A stretch of DNA of 64,000 nt from contig CM049988.1 in the NCBI GenBank assembly GCA_016630955.3, forward strand, positions 2,108,001 to 2,172,000, read 5' to 3'. This stretch comes from Didymella arachidicola (taxonomy: Eukaryota > Ascomycota > Dothideomycetes > Pleosporales > Didymellaceae). The position numbers were made by a program, and so were the translations under genes. Positions 1-12,081 of this stretch are shown here, in pieces; position 1 is the first letter of the stretch, and each line of letters begins with the position of its first letter. Below the pieces are notes generated by a model that made no database searches, had not been told where the DNA came from, and saw only the letters and a list, made by a program, of their open reading frames with translations.

Positions 1-149
1 AGCAGATGGCTAGAAGCCGCCGCAACCTCAACGACTCCCGGCCCCAGAGCCCCTCCAACAGCAGCGACGACGAGCGCGATGATCACGCTGAGCCTGCGCG
101 GGGTAGGTCGGGGAACAAGGATAAGGATGAGCTGGATATTGAGGCTTAG
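1..149 (+). CDS. C-terminal tail of an unidentified protein (5' end outside window)
   Basis: The frame starting at base 3 is open to a TAG at 147-149 and encodes about 48 residues rich in Ser, Asp, Glu, Arg and Lys, with a run such as SNSSDDERDD and the acidic end DELDIEA. This is a typical disordered hydrophilic C-terminus. No domain is visible, so no function is assigned. Codon quality (many C/G third positions) resembles the real genes nearby and falls off right after the stop, which is the main reason to treat it as coding. Confidence 0.5.
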   Translation, partial: QMARSRRNLNDSRPQSPSNSSDDERDDHAEPARGRSGNKDKDELDIEA

Positions 150-2676
150 ATGGCTGAATGCGTGCTTGAAGTGAAGGGTACAACGGAGGGTGAGGATGAG
201 GAGGTATTTTGGGATGCGAGGGACGTAATGGGGAGGTAGAACGATACGGGTTTGAAGGGGATGGGAGGGTGGGAGAGGTATTGGTACGAAGGAAGTATAC
301 TGAATGGAATTGTGGATTGTGATTCGGGGGCTGGGATACTGCGTGTGAGGACTTCCATGGCTGAGTAGTGGGGTGGTGAGGTGTAGTGTGGACGGAGGTG
401 TTTCAATTCAACACCATACTTCGAAAACGAGGCAGCGAATTGGACTTTTCACTCTCGATGGGCAGGCCGATCGTGCGACTGTCGTCCAGTCAATCTGGTG
501 TGTTGGCTTCGTATCAGATGAATCGTCTCCTCGATCGCGTACCTAAAACAATCCATGGGATGCTTCAGATTGGACCACACAAAAGACAGCTGAATGTGAG
601 GCAACAAATCACACACCCAGTTACGCTGAATCCTGCCCTGCTAAACACTCACGACTGAGAGCAGAGTTGCCCGCCTGGACCAAAATGTTTGGATATAGAC
701 CGTGATATATATCTCTGGTGAACCAGACGCCCACGCACTGACCAGATGCTTCGATCAAGACGGTCAATGTGATGGGCATGCCTGCGCTCACGTGTCACTG
801 TGGTGTTTCAGTCCACCGGTGACAGTAGTCACGGCGCGATGATTTGCAGCTGGGACCGCTCTTTCCTTATAGATGTAGGCGGAGTAGCCAATCAGATGGA
901 ATAGCAACTAGCCAGGCACACGGCAAGCGCTAGAGATGTGTTCTTGCCTTTTGCTGCAGCGAACGCTGTTCCAGCCCTACACATAAGTGTGGGCTCTGAT
1001 GTCTTTTTGTCTGTGCTCGAACCAACCACTCTTACTGCCTCAGGAAAAGCCCGCCGGTCTATTCTATTCCGTAGAAGACGTACCGGGTTGATCCCACATG
1101 CAGCCTCTCTTATTCACACGACGCCTGTCTCGCCGGCTATGAGAGGTCGCTCCATCTTTTGACAGCGGCAGACTCTTACACTTACTTCTCCACCGCGGCT
1201 GGTTCCACGGCACTGTCACTGTCTGCACGGCAGCGACCAGATCAGCGCAATGTCCATCCCACGGCTGTTCGTCGGTACTTTACGGCAAGGAGGCAGATAT
1301 GATTGTTTCACGCTCCGGAGAGAGAAGCTCACCGTATCCTCACAAAGGTTGGTAATGACGGAGCTAAGAGTGTGAAGGATGAGCGTTGGACGCGTGCCTG
1401 TGTGCGTAAACAACCGCCAAATCGTCACGATAGTGCGTGCAGTCACGGCGCTGCAGTCAGCCAAGCGCGTCACAATAGACGAGGCCACCGGCCGGTCAGC
1501 TGCTGCACGCATCGACCGGAAGTGCTCTTCTCGTCAGATGCAGACGCAATGGTTGGCGAGGAAATGCTCCGAACTGCTCGCCCTGGATTATGAAAAGTGA
1601 GGCTGCTGGTGACGGTTGCGGCGCCGCCAGCCAATCTCGGCTGTGCTCTCCCGTCGCGCTAACCGCATACGCTCTTCGGAATGAGATGCCTGCAGCTCGC
1701 CCTCGCCCAGCTCCTGCGACCATGACTTCTGACAGCAGCCGGCGAGCGCTACTGCGGCTCCGCGACGACGGCAGCGACTCGCACCGGGATTGAGCTGCGG
1801 GAAAGCAGCGGTGTGGTGCCGGGAAGGCCTGTTTCGCAGCTTCACACTGACGGTGCTCCGAGCAACGGGTCGCGAACGCCCCAGCGCCATCTGTCGTGCT
1901 GTGGCGATCCGAGCCCGCGTATTAGATATTGCATTGGCTGTTGCACATCTTAAGATACGGCCAAGGCATAAGCACGACGGCTACTAGTTCTGCTTGTTCC
2001 CTCCTTTCTTCCAAGTAATGCAAGGGCTGACCTTCTTGACTTCAGCCTCTTTCACAACCAGCACAACAGCGCTTTCCCCAAGATCGAGTCAGACGCTGTT
2101 TGAATTCCGCAACACACCTTGCAGCAGTCTCACACCTTGCCGCAGCATACCCGCTACCCTCAGTAGTATCCGCCTGTCTGTCTCTCTGCTTCTGTCTTCT
2201 CTGGCTCTGTTTCGTTTTCGCTTTGCTTTTCCTGCAAAGCTGCACTGTTACGAAGCCGTCTCATCAAGCTTCCGCAAACGTCGTTGTGTTCAGCCAGCAC
2301 AACTGACCTCTTTGTCCTCCCTTCTACTATGTCAACATCACACAAGCCCTAAGACTTGCGTCTGAAAGATCCTACAGATCTGCCATCGACGTGGTCACAT
2401 GCTAAAAGGTACACCTTGATCAACCGTACAGCCGCACCTTGCAAGCCTGACTCGGATCTGTCTCGCTGGTTCATGCGGGAGCCTGCGGCTTCTGTCAAAC
2501 ATAGCGCGAACACGTTTTCAGCTTGCGTCTTGCAAACGCCTTGTCTTGTATGGTTTGGTCGCTGACTTGTCGCAGTTGGCGCTTGTAGCAACACATGCGC
2601 TTTGTCGGCGTTCGCCTCTTCAAGACTTATCATCGCTACTTCGCACCCTCTTGCTGGTATCACGCAAAATTGACAC
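150..2676. other. Intergenic region, no convincing gene
   Basis: This holds several short open frames (for example 386-658 and 1994-2365) with no recognisable domain and poor composition. The part from about 2030 to 2350 is pyrimidine-rich, like a fungal promoter or 5' leader of the downstream Tcp11 gene, which may have upstream leader exons here. Nothing else supportable was seen. Confidence 0.5.
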
Positions 2677-4754
2677 ATGAAAGCACGCCCTTCGTTGCAA
2701 AGTCACCGCGATCACTGTCGTCAGCAAGAAGACATGGGCACCCAAACACCCAAGGCCGCAGGCAGCAACCCCTCCACCCTCAGGGTCACTGAGCACACCT
2801 ATGCTGTAAGACCAGCTGTGGAGAGGAAGAGGACTGCCTCAGTATCGTCATGGCATGGACAGCTTGCCACTCGCGAAGTACCACCGTCAGAAGAAAGGCA
2901 CCATGTCAGGCACGACAAGAGAAGGAGAGAGCAGTATGCTGTGCAGTCTCCACGATCATCATCGCAGTCCCCACCGCGGACTCCAGATATACCAGAACAG
3001 CTTGCTGAGTTGCTCATGACTATGATGCCTGGATTAGAAGGAGAAGAGCTAGCCGAGGCATTTCGCGAAGGACCAGAACTACCACCAATCACACGGCAAT
3101 CACTGGGCGAGCTTGACATCCAGAACATCCTTACGAATATCAGATTACGGCATGACGTCAATTTTGACCGCGATCTAAGCTTTCGACCAAACCTCGACGG
3201 CGCGAAGGGGCAAGAGAAGGTCAAGGCAGCGCAGAGGTACTGGAGGGCATTGGTGGCAGAGCTGGAGCTGTACAATCGACTGTTCCGAGGAACACCGCCA
3301 CTTCAGGAGATGGACACCAAAGATTGGCCGACCATCGTTCGTCACGCCGAGCGCCGTGTTCCAAAGATCTTTCAGACCATCCGAGATGTGCTGAAGAGCC
3401 TGGTACCAGATCGCGACCACTCAAGGGTAGATGAGCATCTGGATGTGAAGATGCTGATGCAGCAGATTGAGAGGGGTATATGTGATCTCGTTGGTCTGTC
3501 AGAGTGGATGTCGTGTCTGCTCAAGGAACACTGCGCGCCCATGAGGGACCAGTGGGTGGACAAGATGGTGTCCTGCACTCGGACTGGCGTTACGCAAAAC
3601 AAGCCAGAGAGCATTGTCAAAGGCTTGTGTGAGCTGCTGGGGATACTTGAGTCTATGAAACTGGTAAGTCGATTGTAGACGGAAGGAAGCAGACCGCTAA
3701 TGTGCTCAAGGACGTCGCAAACCACCAGATTCGCAACCTCCGGGCGTTGCTCATCGAGGATACCGTCAACTTCGAGACACACTACCACTTGGATCGACTG
3801 GTCAATGGTCGCGCACAAGTCGACATCCATACTGCACGGAAGTGGTATCAATCTGCTTCTGCAGAGTTCGGCTCACTGTGTGACACCGGACGCGATCCGT
3901 CGCGCCTGCATCTCGAGATCTTGGTCCGCGGCGTGACAGCGACTCTGTTTGGCAAAGATGGCCGATCTGACTTCCCAGAGGCTATGTACCTCGACATCGA
4001 TAGATTGCAGGTCATCAAGGCGGAAATTGAAGATCACATCTTCTTCGAGGTCTGCCTCGATATGTTCGCGGCTTTATTGCAGCAATTCGGGTATCGAGGA
4101 CCTAGTCTGTCGACTACACGTCAACAGGTGGTCTCGGCTCTTACAGCAATCATGGGCGCATCAAGCGTCGGCTACGGACCACATCAGTGGATGGCCAACT
4201 CTGAGGCATTGTCCCTGGAGATTCTTAGGCAGGCATCCACTCTGGCTGGTCGAGCCACATCCTACGACTATGACAATATGTCACGCGCGAATCAGCACCT
4301 GCGCCACCTCTTCTTTGGCACTTTCACGACTCAAGCTCGCAATCTCGAGTCTGCCGTACTTCCCATGATCCTCGCCTCAATTGACAAGCACAACAAATCA
4401 TCACCGATGGAGCTCTTCAACACCCTGGTTCCAGCAACAACAACGATCAAATCAATTTCCTCCACCTCACCAACTCAATCTGCTCCTACCGATACGTTAT
4501 CGTCCCTTCGTCTTCTACACCCGGATACACAAAATCTTTCGGACATCGCAGACCGGATCTCTCACATTGTCATTTTGCACTGGCGCGTCTGGGGTAAGAT
4601 CGCTTACATCCAGGACGACGCATCCGAATCACGCCTCACATCCATGCACGCCACTCAACCCTCTGAAGCTCACGTTCCGTCCAGCATGAGGACAGGCGAA
4701 GCAACTGAGCTTCATGAAGAAGCGAGTGCTCCGTATGAGGCGTCTACTCAGTGA
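2677..4754 (+). CDS. Tcp11/Sok1-like protein (T-complex 11 family)
   Basis: Two exons, 2677-3663 and 3711-4754, joined over a 47-bp GTAAGT...AAG intron (3664-3710), give 676 residues. The first ~110 residues are hydrophilic and probably disordered. The conserved block spans the splice junction (ILESMKL then DVANHQIRNLRALLIEDTVN), the signature of the Tcp11 family (PF05794), which includes yeast Sok1, a suppressor of protein kinase A deficiency. By family knowledge the role is in cAMP/PKA-linked growth control; substrate and mechanism are unclear. A second ATG at 2734 is in frame and could be the real start. The C-terminus is Ser/Thr-rich and ends 997 bp before hemB. Confidence 0.85.
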
Positions 4755-5750
4755 TATAACTCGCATCTGCCTCTTCTCTATTACACTTTCTTGCATCAGC
4801 GCAACGGCGTACGGCGCAAGCTCTTTCCTTATGATACCACTTCATGTACAAGACGGGTTTATTGGGCATGCGCTAGATGGTAAGGACATGCGTGAGCTGA
4901 CGCCACCCCGCGGTCTTCTTCTTTGTTGAAAAGTTGTTGGAGATACACTATGCATTATAGGTGTTGGGGAGTGTATGTTGCTGTTTATGGCAAAGCTGTA
5001 TGGCATAGCAGCATTTGGGTAGTTGGGTAGGGTAGGGGAATTTAATCATATTCAAAAAATTGTGTTCAAGTGTCTTGATTGGGTTGCTCGAGTGCTTCAC
5101 GAGGTATCTTTTTTGTTGATGTAGTCTATGTTATTTGTATGTGGTGCTATTCATATCGGTACTGTGCACTCCTGCCTGGCGGGCAAAACCTTTACGGTGA
5201 TTTCAAGGCTGCTGTGCTTCCGACTGTCTACGCTTCATCGATGCAGGCTCGAGCGCCTTAACTTCTCCATTTGGGTCTCACGGTCTGTTTCATGTTTATA
5301 TTCCGAATTGTAAGATGGTGAGCAAATGTACGCTTCCGGAACTCGGAGTGGCGATTCGGACCGCCGTAGGTAATATTCGGGCTCTCATTGGCTGGGGATG
5401 ATTCGGCAGACAGACGGAAAGAGCGATGCGTCGAGCAACACTCCGGGCCTTCCTTCCAGGTCGAACAATATAAACACTCAATTCTGCTCACGCCTCAGCC
5501 TCAAGGACTCTGCATCTTTCGCTCGCTGACCAATCGCCTGGCTTTCTGCAGCATCTTATCGAAACTTGACGCCTCGGTTGCCGATCCCTGCCCGCCACCT
5601 GAGCATCTCATCCTCCATCAGCTTTTGCACCTACAACGCTTTATAACCGACGTTACAAGCTCCGCACCGCGCGCATTCCCGCCGCTTCTTCACCTTGCGC
5701 CGTCCCGTCCGGCCTCACACGACCTCTCCGCCACATCTCATTTTGCCGAC
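4755..5750. other. Intergenic region and hemB promoter/leader
   Basis: No gene is seen. A TATA-like TATAAA lies at 5469-5474, followed by a pyrimidine-rich leader to the hemB start at 5751. The long open frame that begins at 5388 is an upstream extension of hemB exon 1 without family similarity. Confidence 0.5.
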
Positions 5751-6917
5751 ATGTCGTTCTCGTCGCTCGTGTCAGACATTACCTACCGCAACCCGACCAG
5801 GCCAGAGCTGCGCTCAGCAGCTTCCGAGGCGGGGCGCTCGTATGCCAGCACAGCTGCCACCAGCGTCAGCATATCTGGCGACATCAAGAGTCAGTTGCAC
5901 GGCGGTTACTCGCATCCTCTTGCACGAGCATGGCAGGCAGAGCGCCAACTCACAAAGGTGTGCCCGAGAACGCTAGGTGTGCGTCACACACGCGCTGACA
6001 TCATATAGTCGATGCTCATTTACCCCCTCTTCATCTCAGACCAGCCAGACGAGGAGACGCTCATTCCTTCGCTGCCGAACCAGCACCGCCGAGGTCTGAA
6101 CAAGATCGTTCCCTACCTGAAGCCGCTTGTCGAGAAGGGTCTGAAGTCGGTCATTCTCTTTGGTGTCCCGATTGCACCAAACGCAAAGGACGCCCTGGGT
6201 AGCAACGCAGACGATCCTAAGGGCCCCGTCATCAAGGCCATTCGTCTGCTCCGCCGCAACTTCCCCGATCTCTTCATCACCGCCGACGTCTGCCTCTGCG
6301 AGTACACATCACATGGCCATTGCGGTATTCTGAGAGACGACGGCAGCTTGAACAACCAGCTGTCCGTTGAGCGCATTAGCGATGTCGCCATCTCCTACGC
6401 CTTGGCTGGCGCGCACTGTGTCGCGCCCTCAGACATGAACGACGGCCGCATTCGCGCAATCAAGCTGAAGCTGATCGAGGCTGGCATCGCCCACCAGGTC
6501 GTCCTGATGTCGTACTCCGCCAAATTCTCTGGCTGCTTGTACGGCCCCTTCCGTGACGCCGCGGGCTCATGCCCCTCCTTCGGCGACCGCCGGTGCTACC
6601 AGCTGCCACCGGGCGGCCGTGGTCTTGCCCGCCGCGCAATCACACGAGACATCAACGAGGGCGCAGACATCATCATGGTCAAGCCCGCGAGCCAGTACCT
6701 CGACATCATCAGCGACGCCAAGGAGATTGGCAAGGACATGCCCGTTGCAGCATATCAGGTGTCCGGCGAGTACGCCATGATTCACGCAGCGGCGGCGGCA
6801 GGTGTCTTTGACTTGCGCGCCATGGCTGAGGAGGCTACACAAGGCATTCTGAGGGCAGGCGCCACAATTATTGTCAGCTACTTTACGCCCGAGTTCCTCG
6901 ACTGGCTGCAGAACTAG
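5751..6917 (+). CDS. hemB: 5-aminolevulinate dehydratase (porphobilinogen synthase)
   Basis: Exons 5751-5957 and 6009-6917 with a 51-bp intron give 371 residues, a little longer than the usual 330-345 because of an N-terminal extension. The enzyme condenses two 5-aminolevulinates to porphobilinogen, step two of haem synthesis, in the cytosol as an octamer. Visible signatures: zinc-site cysteines in ADVCLCEYTSHGHCG, the first active-site lysine in LMSYSAKFSG, and the Schiff-base lysine in IIMVKPASQYLD. The start at 5751 was chosen because SFSSLVSDITYRNP begins the conserved region soon after; the frame upstream is open but unlike the family. The intron falls between AERQLTK and SMLIYPLFI, restoring a continuous family sequence. 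Confidence 0.97.
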
Positions 6918-7282
6918 ACGGCTATCGCGCTATTCGTTTCGCGTCGTGTCCATGTGTTCGACGATACCTTGTTTTTTTAGGCATTTCCAAAAGGGTGGGC
7001 TCGGCGTTAAATATCCACGACTATTCAATCAACGATCTACCTCTCTTCGTCTTACCTGACCCTCGACCGGGCCCAGCTTTTAGTCAACAACCACATGAAG
7101 CGGCTATTGGTGCGCTCAGCCCTACAGGGAGTATTACTGGCGTCTTGAGGCTGCGAGGCTGCGAGGCTGAGGCTGCGAGGCTTCATCTTACCCCACCATA
7201 TCAGCTGGCCTTAACCAGTCTCTGAACCTATCTGATCCCCTTCGCCGACCCCTTCAGTCTTGTCACACCATTCAATTTTGCT
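6918..7282. other. Intergenic region, hemB 3' end and HET gene promoter
   Basis: No gene is seen. It contains the short tandem repeat listed at 7147-7182. Confidence 0.5.
7147..7182. repeat. Short tandem repeat, GAGGCTGC unit
   Basis: Five tandem copies of GAGGCTGC or its truncated form GAGGCT occur in 36 bp, about 100 bp before the HET gene start codon. It is likely a slippage-prone microsatellite. Confidence 0.8.
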
Positions 7283-9154
7283 ATGTCAGTGTACACACCT
7301 CTGAACACCGCTCGCAGCGAGATACGACTTTTGGAGCTCTCACGCAGGAACACTGATGATCCAGAAGAGCCGCCCAACTGCAAGCTTTCTGTCCATGCTT
7401 TGTCTGATGTGCCAGCTTACACAGCGCTGTCATATGCGTGGGGAGACCCTACAGACACTCGAGCCGTTGTGGTCAACGGAAAGATAATGCAAGCCACAGC
7501 CAACCTCGTGGACGCACTGCTACAGCAACGGGAGCTAGGCCTCTACCTCTGGTGGGCAGACGCGTTGTGCATCAATCAACAAGATGGTGTTGAGAAAGCT
7601 GAGCAAATACGGTTGATGGCTACGATATACGAGCGCGCATCCAGCGTTGTAGCCTGGACTGGCCCAGCAGATGCGACAACCTCAGAGATGTTCTTTCAAA
7701 TGGCACAGATCTGTGCGCTTGGCAGGACTTCGATTTCAGCTCACCACCTCTTTGAACATGCCAACCTTTCCATGTATTCGATTTCACAGCTCAGTGAAAA
7801 AGGGGATGACATGGTGATAGCACTGCGGGACGACTCCACATTAAAGCCAGGGGATCTTGGCCGCATACTGACTTTTTTCCGGAGACCTTACTGGACCCGG
7901 CTTTGGACCGTCCAGGAGTTGTGCTTAGCCCATGGCCCACGGGTGGCCTGCGGACCGTACTCGACGTCATGGAAGATTGTTGGAATGACCGCAGTACTGT
8001 TCTCTACTATCCATTACGCCAGATTCAGCAATTTCAGAGAGCTTTATGAGCCTGAATTTCTGGATCTTTGTACCCCCTTCGACGCGAGAGTTTGCTCCTG
8101 GGCGGGACCAAGAGCGGCTCCTATCAGCGCCAGGTTAAGAGACATGGCTGACCGCAAGTTGGCGATTTGGGACCTCTTCGAGCTGACATGCAATGACTCC
8201 AATCTTCAGGCGACTGATCCCAAAGATCGTATATATGCGATTCTAGGACTCTTGACTAAAGTTGACCGAGACGCATTCACGGTAGACCCTCAGGCGTCTT
8301 GCACCGAACTATACGTACAAGCTACGATGCACATGCTAGCTCGATACGGTCCAAGGGTCTTTGCGCTCAGTACACCCGCCTACCAAACGGCCTCGTCTCT
8401 CGATTTGCCCAGCTGGGTTGTGGACTGGACTTGCGCGAAGGGTCGAGCGGGCGCAGAATACAATTACGTTGCATCGTTATCAGGCCCCTATCCTTGCCGG
8501 CGAAGTACCTCGAACACAGTCATTTTACAAGCCGCTCGAATCGGCTGCATTCTTACAGCGCTCCCGTTCTCGGGTGAAGTCGACGAGATGCGCAACATTG
8601 TCGACAACATAGAGCAATCTAGCTTGGTGCATTCAGGCCATGCAGTTCTGCCTGATCACGGTATGCAGGCTTGGCGAGCTTTGCTGGCATATGTGCCGAA
8701 TTATTGTAAAGCGGACATTGAATGGCTCGATGAGCACACGCGTAGACGTGCAAAACTGGCAGCGACGGCCAACAAGGCAGTCGACAGCTCTTTGCATATA
8801 GAGCCGCTCGAGACAGGTTCCGAGTCAATGGACGAAGATTACGAGCGCTTCAAACACAAGTTTCCGATTCTATACGAAAACACCGTCTTCGTCACAGAGG
8901 GAGGCCATATTGGATCTGCGGGCGCACGCATGTCCCCCCGACTGGGTGACGCAGTGTATGCATTTCCCGGTTATGGGTACCCCTTCATCTTAAGACCTGA
9001 TACCGAGGTAGACGGCGCACCGACCTGGAGTCTGGTTGGACAGGTGTTGGTTGAGGAGCTCATGGAATTAGAGTCCGAAAGCGTTAGGGTGGTCTATAAT
9101 CTAAATCGTTTCTGGGAGAGTGGGCCGGCGATGGAAGAGGTGCGGTTGTGTTGA
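7283..9154 (+). CDS. HET-domain (heterokaryon incompatibility) protein
   Basis: Single exon, 623 residues. The HET domain (PF06985) occupies roughly residues 45-200 and shows its classic blocks: YTALSYAWGD, LWWADALCINQQD and EQIRLMATIYERAS followed by VVAWTG. HET proteins trigger programmed cell death when genetically different hyphae fuse, and many act as effectors of NLR-like receptors. The rest is typical of the large fungal HET-only family: a conserved middle block (KDRIYAILGLL) and a C-terminal region around MSPRLGDAVYAFPG that often reads as a glycine-rich motif. No partner domain (NACHT, ankyrin) is fused. The trigger and partner cannot be read from sequence. A Fot1/pogo element lies 0.84 kb downstream. 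Confidence 0.93.
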   Translation: MSVYTPLNTARSEIRLLELSRRNTDDPEEPPNCKLSVHALSDVPAYTALSYAWGDPTDTRAVVVNGKIMQATANLVDALLQQRELGLYLWWADALCINQQDGVEKAEQIRLMATIYERASSVVAWTGPADATTSEMFFQMAQICALGRTSISAHHLFEHANLSMYSISQLSEKGDDMVIALRDDSTLKPGDLGRILTFFRRPYWTRLWTVQELCLAHGPRVACGPYSTSWKIVGMTAVLFSTIHYARFSNFRELYEPEFLDLCTPFDARVCSWAGPRAAPISARLRDMADRKLAIWDLFELTCNDSNLQATDPKDRIYAILGLLTKVDRDAFTVDPQASCTELYVQATMHMLARYGPRVFALSTPAYQTASSLDLPSWVVDWTCAKGRAGAEYNYVASLSGPYPCRRSTSNTVILQAARIGCILTALPFSGEVDEMRNIVDNIEQSSLVHSGHAVLPDHGMQAWRALLAYVPNYCKADIEWLDEHTRRRAKLAATANKAVDSSLHIEPLETGSESMDEDYERFKHKFPILYENTVFVTEGGHIGSAGARMSPRLGDAVYAFPGYGYPFILRPDTEVDGAPTWSLVGQVLVEELMELESESVRVVYNLNRFWESGPAMEEVRLC

Positions 9155-9993
9155 AGAGTGGGGAACGTTTGCAGTTATCGAATTAATGTTCGGCACAGAT
9201 TCGAACATGTGTTATGGATCAAGGTTCCTCGCAGTTTTTCCACGATGGCTTCGGGGTATGGTAAAAAACGCTGCCGTGCACTAAGGTCGGAGCCGTGGTC
9301 AGATATCGCTATGCCAGCACTTCTCAAACCTTATGAGTCGTGTCAAGCTCAGAAGTATTAGAAACTGGTCGGGCTGGAGCATATCAACGTTATCGTCAAC
9401 CGTGTCAATAATGTTAATCGTCTCTCGATGCACAGAGCTGCAGAAAAAATCCTCATATGACGGCAGGTTCAAGATCCGACCAGTCAGACTTTTACACAAT
9501 GCTCTCGTCAGCTCAAATCGACCATCCAAAGTAAGAAACTCAGACCAGATTCCAATCTCCCTCCATCTTCAACAGCACACACACCACTTTCCGCCCACTC
9601 TCATCCGCCCCCGGCAGTCTCCCTCCCCTAACATCAATCATTAAACTCCGATGCAACAACCCCGGCGCGCCCAAAAACCTTTGGGTATGCTCGAGCGAAA
9701 GAGCCATCTCTAACTTTATACAGCTTGGGTCATAGCCAGGCCCTGCAGTTACAGACACCTTCTACTTGATATAATGCACTAAATTCCCTACATGACAAGA
9801 CTCGTCGCCACAACCCATATTGTTCGGCGACCCACACGCAGATGAACGCCGGCGGTGGTGGTGTCATGGGCGTGTGCGTGACGGAATGCAGCAGGACTAT
9901 CATCTCATGTGGATCATGGTAGTGAGACGTGAATCATATGTTGCTCGTAACCTTGTGTTGCATGTGCTTTGGCGACATTGCTTACATACGGTA
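9155..9993. other. Intergenic region between HET gene and transposon
   Basis: No gene is supported. A minus-strand open frame of 72 codons at 9540-9758 has ordinary amino-acid composition but no family resemblance. The TA at 9992-9993 is the left target-site duplicate of the transposon. Confidence 0.4.
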
Positions 9994-10033
9994 ACCGTGC
10001 GCGTGACGAGCCACTTCGCGTGACGAGCCACCA
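9994..10033 (+). repeat. Left terminal inverted repeat of inactivated Fot1/pogo element
   Basis: These 40 bp begin ACCGTGC and are the exact reverse complement of 12082-12121. Inside, the 14-mer GCGTGACGAGCCAC occurs twice (10001-10014 and 10018-10031), a 17-bp period. Confidence 0.95.
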
Positions 10034-10141
10034 ACAACAAGATCGGACGACAAAAAGATGAGGTTATTGAGCCACCCACAAAAGCTATTACTGTGAGATT
10101 TCTCGGTGTATTGATATATTGACGCTTCTAAAGCGTTTGCA

Positions 10142-12031
10142 CTACTTGTATCTCGCTGGCGTCTTAATTTGGCGGTTGCGCAGGCTCAATTTGGGTGGGG
10201 AGGGCGCCCTCGGCAGACTGGCAACCACCCGACTTGATGGAGCAACAACACGACGACGCTTTGTCAGTTTTTTTGCTGGCTTGTGTGAGGCTTTTCGCTT
10301 ACGCTTATTTGCTGTATTGTGACTTTTTTGAGCAGTTGCTGCTTGTTGTTGCTGCTTTTTAAGTTCCCGCGCGGCCGCTTTCTCCTCACGCTGCCGTAAC
10401 TGCTCCGCATCCTTAGCAATTTTGGCTTGTTGTCGAGCCACCTTTGCAGCTTCTTGAGAGCGCTGTTTCTCAGTTGCTTCTGCCGCTTTGATCTCTCTAT
10501 CGCGAGCTTTTTGGAGTTGTAGCACCGCGGCTTCGTCCAGTTCTGCGGCCTTGCGCGCGCGCTCGCTGGCAAGCTTCCTGGGACTGTAGAATACAGCTCC
10601 GCCGTGCCACTCGTCACCTTCTCGTGTAGTCAGTGTTGCAGAATTAATCAGGCGCTTTTGAATGAGGTTGAGTTCAGCGCGTAGCTCCTCGTTTTGGGCG
10701 CGGAGAATCTCGTTGTTGACCTGCAGCGAGTGCAGGCCTTGGGATAGCCGTTTGGCTTCAATTTTGGCCTTGTCAGCCACCGCAGCGTCAAAAATTTTGC
10801 GCAGCTGAGGCCAGGTATCGCCGTCGCCTTGCTCCCCAATTCCTGGGTTGTCATCTTGTTGTTGTGGGTGGTTGTTGAAGCGTTGAAGTACCCGGCTTGA
10901 GTCCATCGGCCATACGCCTGTAGCTTGAAAACTCTTCAATATGAAATCGTGAGTCATTGTAGAGCTCCACGCCGGCCAAAAGTGACGATAGAAGTCCTGT
11001 TTGGTGATCCGGGAGAGGCCTTGGGTTCGCTGGAGGTGTTGAGTAAGCTCCTCGGTGTAGTGCTTCGAAAGCGGCCCAAAGAGAACCACATCCAACGGCT
11101 GCAAGCTGTGGGTTGAATGGGGAGGATACACCATAACCATGATACGTTTGGCTTCACAAAACTCCAAAAATTCGGGCGTGAGGTGGCTGGCGTGCCCGTC
11201 AAGGATCAGAAGCCGCCATTGACGACGAGCTTTAGCTGCTGTATGACGTTTAAACACCTGTTGAAGCCAGGCAAGACCCAAATCATTGTTGGACTATCCC
11301 AAAGCTGAGTGGGATACAAATATTTAGTGTTGTTAGGCGTCCAAAAGGTCGTGAACCTAGCTTGATTAAACCCCGGAGGTGCCCTGGTAGATGAGAGCGG
11401 GCGGCAATGCATCTCTAGAAGCACATACGCAAGCTAACAGCGTAATCCATTCTCTGTTGCCATCTCTCATCGCCTGGGTACGCTCTCCCGCCTCCCAAAT
11501 TGCCTTGGAGAAGATCCTCTTTCTGCGGTCGGCGATACCGACAAAGAAGCCCTTCTTATCCATATTGTACGTATTGCGCTCGTCAATCCCATGTTCCTCC
11601 ATCTTGAAGTGCAGCAAGTTGAAGTACAACTCGTATTTATGCTTGCTGTCGGCTAGGTGACGCTCACGATCAATACTGGTGTCTTATTTGGTGGTGACCT
11701 CGTCGGGATGGCGATGGCGAAACCGGTCAACCCAGCTCTCAGAGACCTTGTGCTGCGCAACAGCGCTTCCGAAATTTTTCAAAATACCCCGTGTAGGTGG
11801 TAGACTATCTCTTGTTGCCCTCTCTATATGCTTGACAACCTCCTGCTCTTGTTGTGGGTTGAGTTGTTGTTGATTTGCGCATTTGGCTTCATGGGAAACC
11901 TGCAAACCCTTGTGCCGCCGCGACAGCGTTGTTCGATCAACTCTGAATATTTTTGCAACTTGGCGGTACGAAAAATTATCTCCAGCTTCACGCGATTCCA
12001 AATATTCAATTGCTTCTTGAATCGGATCCAT
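10142..12031 (-). pseudogene. Fot1/pogo transposase with six in-frame stop codons
   Basis: Read on the minus strand from 12031 to 10142, one frame of 630 codons is kept throughout with no frameshift. It is interrupted by stops at 11684, 11366, 11357, 11333, 11324 and 11294 (lowest coordinate of each stop). The N-terminus holds a psq/CENP-B-like helix-turn-helix (FSYRQVAKIFRVDRTTLSRR). The centre holds the DDE_1 catalytic core: the first Asp in YNMDKKGFFVG, the second in LLILDGHASHLTPEFL, and HSTHSLQPLDVVLFGPL. The C-terminus is a Lys/Arg/Gln-rich coiled coil. Aligned with the intact element's transposase, at least three stops replace tryptophan codons and one replaces glutamine, all reachable by G-to-A or C-to-T changes. 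Confidence 0.93.
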
Positions 12032-12081
12032 GGTGGTTGAGTTATGACGCGTTGAAGATGGGACGACGCGTTACGTTGGGA

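Noticed and set aside
11294..11366. A possible intron removing the stop cluster in the dead transposase
   Set aside because: The best donor is non-canonical, the best acceptor leaves the TAG at 11294 in the message, and the intact relative codes straight through this part.
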